Below, one piece after another: positions 60,428 through 64,000 of a stretch of 64,000 nucleotides of DNA. Position numbers and translations under genes: made by a program. Source of the DNA: Amycolatopsis nigrescens CSC17Ta-90. Its GTDB lineage: Bacteria; Actinomycetota; Actinomycetes; Mycobacteriales; Pseudonocardiaceae. The stretch covers positions 7,051,001-7,115,000 of the forward strand of contig NZ_ARVW01000001.1 in the NCBI RefSeq assembly GCF_000384315.1. The letters are read 5' to 3'. Within the stretch, counting starts at the first letter, position 1, and each line of letters opens with the position of its first letter. The notes under the pieces are model-generated. The model was not told where the DNA came from and did no database searches. It saw only the letters and a program-made list of their open reading frames with translations.

Positions 60428-61816
60428 ATGTCGAAAATTTCCGAAATCGATACCTGGCTCGAGGAGAACCTACCCGCACTACTGACGAAACATCAGGTGC
60501 CCGGTGTGGCCGTCGCGGTCTTCGCGGACGGTGAGGTGATCGACCATGCGGCCGGCCTGCTGAACAAGAGCACCGGTGTCGAATCCACAGTGGACTCCGT
60601 GTTCCAGATCGGGTCGATCACCAAGGTGTGGACGACCACCCTGGCGATGCAGCTGGTCGACGAAGGCAGCCTGGACCTCGACAAGCCGGTCCGTGAATAC
60701 CTTCCCGAGTTCCACCTCTCCGACGACGACGCCGCTTCCCGGATCACCGTGCGGCAGCTGACCTGCCACACGTCCGGATTCGAGGGCGACATCTTCACCG
60801 ACACCGGGCTGGGCGACGACTGCGTCGCGAAGCTCGTCGCGACGTTGTCCGACGTGCCCCAGTTGTTCCAGCCGGGGGAGATGTTCTCCTACAACAACGC
60901 CGGCTACTGCGTGCTCGGCCGGATCGTCGAGGTGCTGCGCGGCAAGTCCTACGACGACTGCCTGCGTGACCACCTGTTCAAGCCGCTCGGGCTGACCCAC
61001 GCGGCCACCGGGCCCTACGACGCCATCCGGTACCGCGCCGCGATCGGCCACCTCCAGCCGACGCCGGACGACGAGCCGGTCGCCGCGCCCGTCTGGGCGT
61101 TGACCCGGTCGAACGTCCCCGCTGGTTCGCATCTCGCGATGCGCCCGCGCGACCTGCTCACCTTCGTGCGCATGCACCTGAACGAAGGCCGCGCGGACGA
61201 CGGCACCCAGGTGCTCAAGCCCGAAACCGCGCGCGCCATGCGGGAGCGCCAGGTCGAACTGCCCTACCTCGGCCTGATGGGCGGGGCATGGGGACTCGGC
61301 TGGATGATCTTCGACTGGGAGGGCGGCCCGGTGATCGGCCACGACGGCGGCACCATCGGCCAGTCGGCGTTCTTGCGCGTGGTGCCGGGCAGCAACGTCG
61401 CGGTGGCACTGCTGACCAACGGCGGCAAGCCGTTGCACCTCTACCTGGACATCTTCCGGAAGGTGCTGGGCGACCTGGCCGACGTCGAGGTTCCCGCGCT
61501 GCCCGAGCCCAACGCGGCCGAAACCCCGGCCGACCCGTCCCGGTATGTGGGCGAGTACTCCTCGCAGGTCGCGGACGTCGTCGTGAGCCAGGACGAGGAC
61601 GGTGGCCTTTGGCTGGAACGCACGCCGAAGGGGGTCTTCGCCGACCTCGGTGGTCCGCCGGAGAAGAGCAGGCTCCACGGCTACAAGGGCGACACTCTGG
61701 TCGCCGAACATGACGGGCTGGGTCTGCACCTGCCGCACGCCTTCGTCGGTGACGACGGCAGCGGCCGGGCGCTGTACGTCCACACAGGACGGGCCGACCG
61801 CCGGGTGAGCCGGTGA
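60428..61816 (+). CDS. Class C beta-lactamase-fold serine hydrolase (D-aminopeptidase/esterase type)
   Basis: A 462-residue protein: SxxK in GSITKVW, YxN in FSYNNAGY and the HDGG motif (VIGHDGGTIGQSAF) of this family. A C-terminal beta domain of ~100 residues (DPSRYVGEYSSQVADVVVSQ) resembles those of D-aminopeptidases and related hydrolases. No signal peptide. ATG 60428. The next gene overlaps it by 4 nt. Probably cleaves D-residue-containing peptides or amides taken up by the downstream ABC transporter. Confidence 0.88.
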   Translation: MSKISEIDTWLEENLPALLTKHQVPGVAVAVFADGEVIDHAAGLLNKSTGVESTVDSVFQIGSITKVWTTTLAMQLVDEGSLDLDKPVREYLPEFHLSDDDAASRITVRQLTCHTSGFEGDIFTDTGLGDDCVAKLVATLSDVPQLFQPGEMFSYNNAGYCVLGRIVEVLRGKSYDDCLRDHLFKPLGLTHAATGPYDAIRYRAAIGHLQPTPDDEPVAAPVWALTRSNVPAGSHLAMRPRDLLTFVRMHLNEGRADDGTQVLKPETARAMRERQVELPYLGLMGGAWGLGWMIFDWEGGPVIGHDGGTIGQSAFLRVVPGSNVAVALLTNGGKPLHLYLDIFRKVLGDLADVEVPALPEPNAAETPADPSRYVGEYSSQVADVVVSQDEDGGLWLERTPKGVFADLGGPPEKSRLHGYKGDTLVAEHDGLGLHLPHAFVGDDGSGRALYVHTGRADRRVSR

Positions 61817-63417
61817 CCGGAATCGCCGGCCGGCTCCCCGCCGCGATCGCGAGCGTGGTGGCCTTGACCGTGAGCGCGTGCGGGGGGACGTCGCAATCCG
61901 GACAGGACCGGACCGCGAACCAGAAACTGGCCGACGGCAAGACCTTCACCATGGCGATCGGCACGGATCCGGGAGCGCTGGATCCCGCGATGACCGTGCT
62001 CTCGGTCGCACTCGAGATGGGCCGTTTCCTTTACGACAGCCTGATCAACCTCGACGAGACGGGCAAGCCGATCGCCGGCCTCGCCGAGAAGTGGGAGGCC
62101 ACCACGACCACGGCCTCCTTCACCCTGCGGAACGGGATCACCTGCGACGACGGCGCCCCGCTCACCGCGAGCGACGTGGCGGCGAACATCAACTTCGCCG
62201 GCGATCCCGCCAACAAATCCCCGATGTCCGGGCTCGCGGTCGCGCCGGAAACCAAGGCGACCGCGGACGACGCGGCGCGGACGATCACTCTCGCGAGCGG
62301 AGCGCCGGACGCGTTCCTGCTCCGCAACATCGGCGGCCTGCCGATCGTCTGCGGTAAGGGCGTGCGCGACCGGTCGGCGCTGGCCAAGGGAAAGCACGGC
62401 AACGGTATGTTCACCATGACCGAAGCCGTGCCGAACGACCACTACACCCTCACCCGGCGGAAGGACTACGCGTGGGGGCCGGGGGACTGGCGGCGTGATC
62501 AGCCGGGCTTGCCGGACAAGGTGGTCTTCCGGGTCATCCAGAACACCACGACCGCGGCGAACCTGCTGCTGTCCCGCGAACTCAACGCCGCCAGGATCAC
62601 GGGTCAGGACCAGCAGCGCCTCCGTGCCCAGAAGCTGTATCACGGCGATCAGGTCGTGCCGATGGGCGAGATGTTCTTCAACCAGGCGCCCGGCCGGGCT
62701 GGCGGCGACGAGGCCGTTCGTCGCGCACTGGTGCAGGCGCTCGATCTCGCCCAGATCGGCAAGGTCCTCACCAGCGGCTCCGGGGCGCCCAGCCAGGGAA
62801 TGGTCACTACCGAACCCAAGGCCTGCGCCGGTGATTCGGTGACCGGCAAGGTTCCGGGCTTCGACGTCGCCGCGGCCAAGTCGGGCCTCGACAAGGCGGG
62901 CTGGACACCGGGGCCGGACGGCATACGCGTCAAGGACGGCAAGCGGCTCGAGCTCACCGCCATCTACGGCACCCAGTTGGGGCCGACGATGGCGCCGACC
63001 GCCGAACTGATGCAGCAGTCCTGGAAGGCGGTCGGCGCGGACGTCACGCTCAAGGGCGTCGACAGCCCAGGGACCAGCCAGGTGCTTTTCAACACCGGCG
63101 AGTGGGACATCTCGATGGCACCGCTGACCCTGTTGCTGCCGAGCCAGGCCGTGTCGTTCGTCTCCGGGTCGAAGCCGCCCGCGGGCACGAACTTCGCGCA
63201 CATCGAGAACGAGCGGTACGAGTCGCGGGCCGCGCAGGCGGCGCAGCTGCCGGGAGACGCCGGCTGCGCGGCCTGGCTGGCGGCGGAATCGGCGCTCACC
63301 GAGCGAGTCGACGTCGTCCCCTACGTCAACTCGGTCATCCCGACCTTCGGCAGCGACGCCCGGTTCAAGATCAATTTCGGTTCGATCGAGCCGTCGTCGG
63401 TCCGGATGTACAGCTGA
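61813..63417 (+). CDS. Peptide ABC transporter substrate-binding lipoprotein (SBP family 5)
   Basis: A 534-residue lipoprotein: signal peptide with lipobox TVSAC, then FTMAIGTDPGALDPA, GLAEKWEATTTTASFTLRNGITCDDGAPLTASDVAANI, the family 5 signature region, and WDISMAPLTLL. It binds oligopeptides or similar solutes outside the cell. GTG start overlaps the hydrolase stop (GTGA), and its stop shares a base with the permease start (TGATG). Confidence 0.93.
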   Translation: MTGIAGRLPAAIASVVALTVSACGGTSQSGQDRTANQKLADGKTFTMAIGTDPGALDPAMTVLSVALEMGRFLYDSLINLDETGKPIAGLAEKWEATTTTASFTLRNGITCDDGAPLTASDVAANINFAGDPANKSPMSGLAVAPETKATADDAARTITLASGAPDAFLLRNIGGLPIVCGKGVRDRSALAKGKHGNGMFTMTEAVPNDHYTLTRRKDYAWGPGDWRRDQPGLPDKVVFRVIQNTTTAANLLLSRELNAARITGQDQQRLRAQKLYHGDQVVPMGEMFFNQAPGRAGGDEAVRRALVQALDLAQIGKVLTSGSGAPSQGMVTTEPKACAGDSVTGKVPGFDVAAAKSGLDKAGWTPGPDGIRVKDGKRLELTAIYGTQLGPTMAPTAELMQQSWKAVGADVTLKGVDSPGTSQVLFNTGEWDISMAPLTLLLPSQAVSFVSGSKPPAGTNFAHIENERYESRAAQAAQLPGDAGCAAWLAAESALTERVDVVPYVNSVIPTFGSDARFKINFGSIEPSSVRMYS

Positions 63418-64000
63418 TGACGGCCGCGCTCGCCCCGGCCGGGTTGCGCGGCAGTCGGTGGCTCTCGTTCGCCGTGCGTCGCCTCGGCCGGTTCGCGTTT
63501 TCGCTGTGGGTCTTGGTCAGCACGGCGTTCCTGATGATCCAGCTGATCCCCGGCGACCCGGTCCGGGCGGCACTCGGCCTGACCGCGCCGGTCGAACTGG
63601 TGAACGCGCGGCGGGCGGCCCTCGGCCTCGACGATCCGCTGTGGCTGCAGTACGTCCACTACCTCGGCGGGCTGGTTACCGGTGAACTCGGGACGTCGAT
63701 GACGAGCGGGCAGCCGGTCGCCGAGGTGATCGGAGACCGGCTGCCCGCCACCCTGCAACTGGCGCTGCCCGCCTTCGCGGTGGTCATCGCCGTGGCGATC
63801 CCGCTGGGTGTCCTGTTCGCCGTGCTGACCCGCGGCGGCCGCCGTCGTGGTGGTGAACTGGCGTTCACGACCACGACCGTCTTCTTCGCGGCCATTCCGG
63901 AGTTCCTGCTCGCGGTCGCGCTGGTGGCGTTCTTCGCGGTCCAGCTCGGCTGGTTCCCGGTGGCGGGGAGCGAGGGCGCGGGTTCGCTTGTGCTCCCGGT
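63417..64000 (+). CDS. Peptide ABC transporter permease (DppB-like), 3' end missing
   Basis: The frame opens at ATG 63417 and runs off the window, giving at least 194 residues. It has an N-terminal helix (FAFSLWVLVSTAFLMIQLIPGDP), the DppB motif RAALGLDDPLWLQYVHYLGGLVTGELGTSM and further helices. The GDP and GELGTS motifs are typical of dipeptide permease component B. A second permease and ATPases should follow outside the window. Confidence 0.92.
   Translation, partial: MTAALAPAGLRGSRWLSFAVRRLGRFAFSLWVLVSTAFLMIQLIPGDPVRAALGLTAPVELVNARRAALGLDDPLWLQYVHYLGGLVTGELGTSMTSGQPVAEVIGDRLPATLQLALPAFAVVIAVAIPLGVLFAVLTRGGRRRGGELAFTTTTVFFAAIPEFLLAVALVAFFAVQLGWFPVAGSEGAGSLVLP

Overview
The window is about 64 kb of high-GC actinobacterial DNA, most likely from Amycolatopsis or a close relative in the Pseudonocardiaceae. 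The best single clue is the enolase-superfamily protein at 55111-56217. It has the 368-residue length, K161/K163/K263 catalytic lysines and sequence that I recall for the Amycolatopsis N-acylamino acid racemase. Many two-component systems, ECF sigma factors, GTG/TTG starts and 1-4 nt translational overlaps fit the same group. I see no tRNA, rRNA, CRISPR array, insertion sequence or prophage.

Layout. (1) 1-3.0 kb: the last module of an NRPS (C-A-PCP-TE), cut by the window edge. (2) 3-16 kb: a formylglycine-type sulfatase lipoprotein, an OmpR-type two-component system, a large Tat-exported discoidin-domain protein behind a LacI-type operator, a cysteine-bearing HTH regulator with a DUF3291 partner, an acyltransferase-like membrane protein, and a response regulator-kinase-GerMN lipoprotein operon. 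(3) 16-20.5 kb: two tandem modules, each an NDH-2-like flavoprotein followed by an ECF41-type sigma factor. (4) 20.6-30.3 kb: HTH regulator, ArsB-like carrier with CBS protein, lipoprotein, methyltransferase, a YCII/ECF42 pair with a recognisable promoter, a broken carboxymuconolactone decarboxylase gene, a DinB-like protein, a DUF4383 protein and a universal stress protein.

(5) 30.5-36.8 kb is the most unusual region: an apparent RiPP operon on the minus strand. It encodes a 39-residue precursor ending in FHAFRFAI, a B12-binding radical SAM enzyme, a DUF692/MNIO iron enzyme, an unknown protein, a UPF0489-like protein with a helical repeat tail, and an HExxH peptide-modifying enzyme. The genes overlap or nearly touch. 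I do not recognise this combination as a described RiPP class. Upstream lies a 4-kb HTH-STAND-WD40 gene (37.2-41.2 kb) with 14 WD repeats.

(6) 41.5-50.4 kb: a NarL-type two-component system divergent from an ABC exporter, an MFS pump with an FAD monooxygenase, and a TetR regulator divergent from a small monooxygenase through two matching operators. (7) 51.5-64 kb: a regulon for D-amino acid or N-acyl-amino acid use. It holds an amidohydrolase, an M20 deacylase, a GNAT-like acyltransferase, the racemase, a PucR regulator, an MFS carrier, two serine beta-lactamase-fold hydrolases and a peptide ABC transporter cut by the window end. An 18-bp inverted repeat, TTCGT-N8-ACGAA, precedes three of its transcription units.
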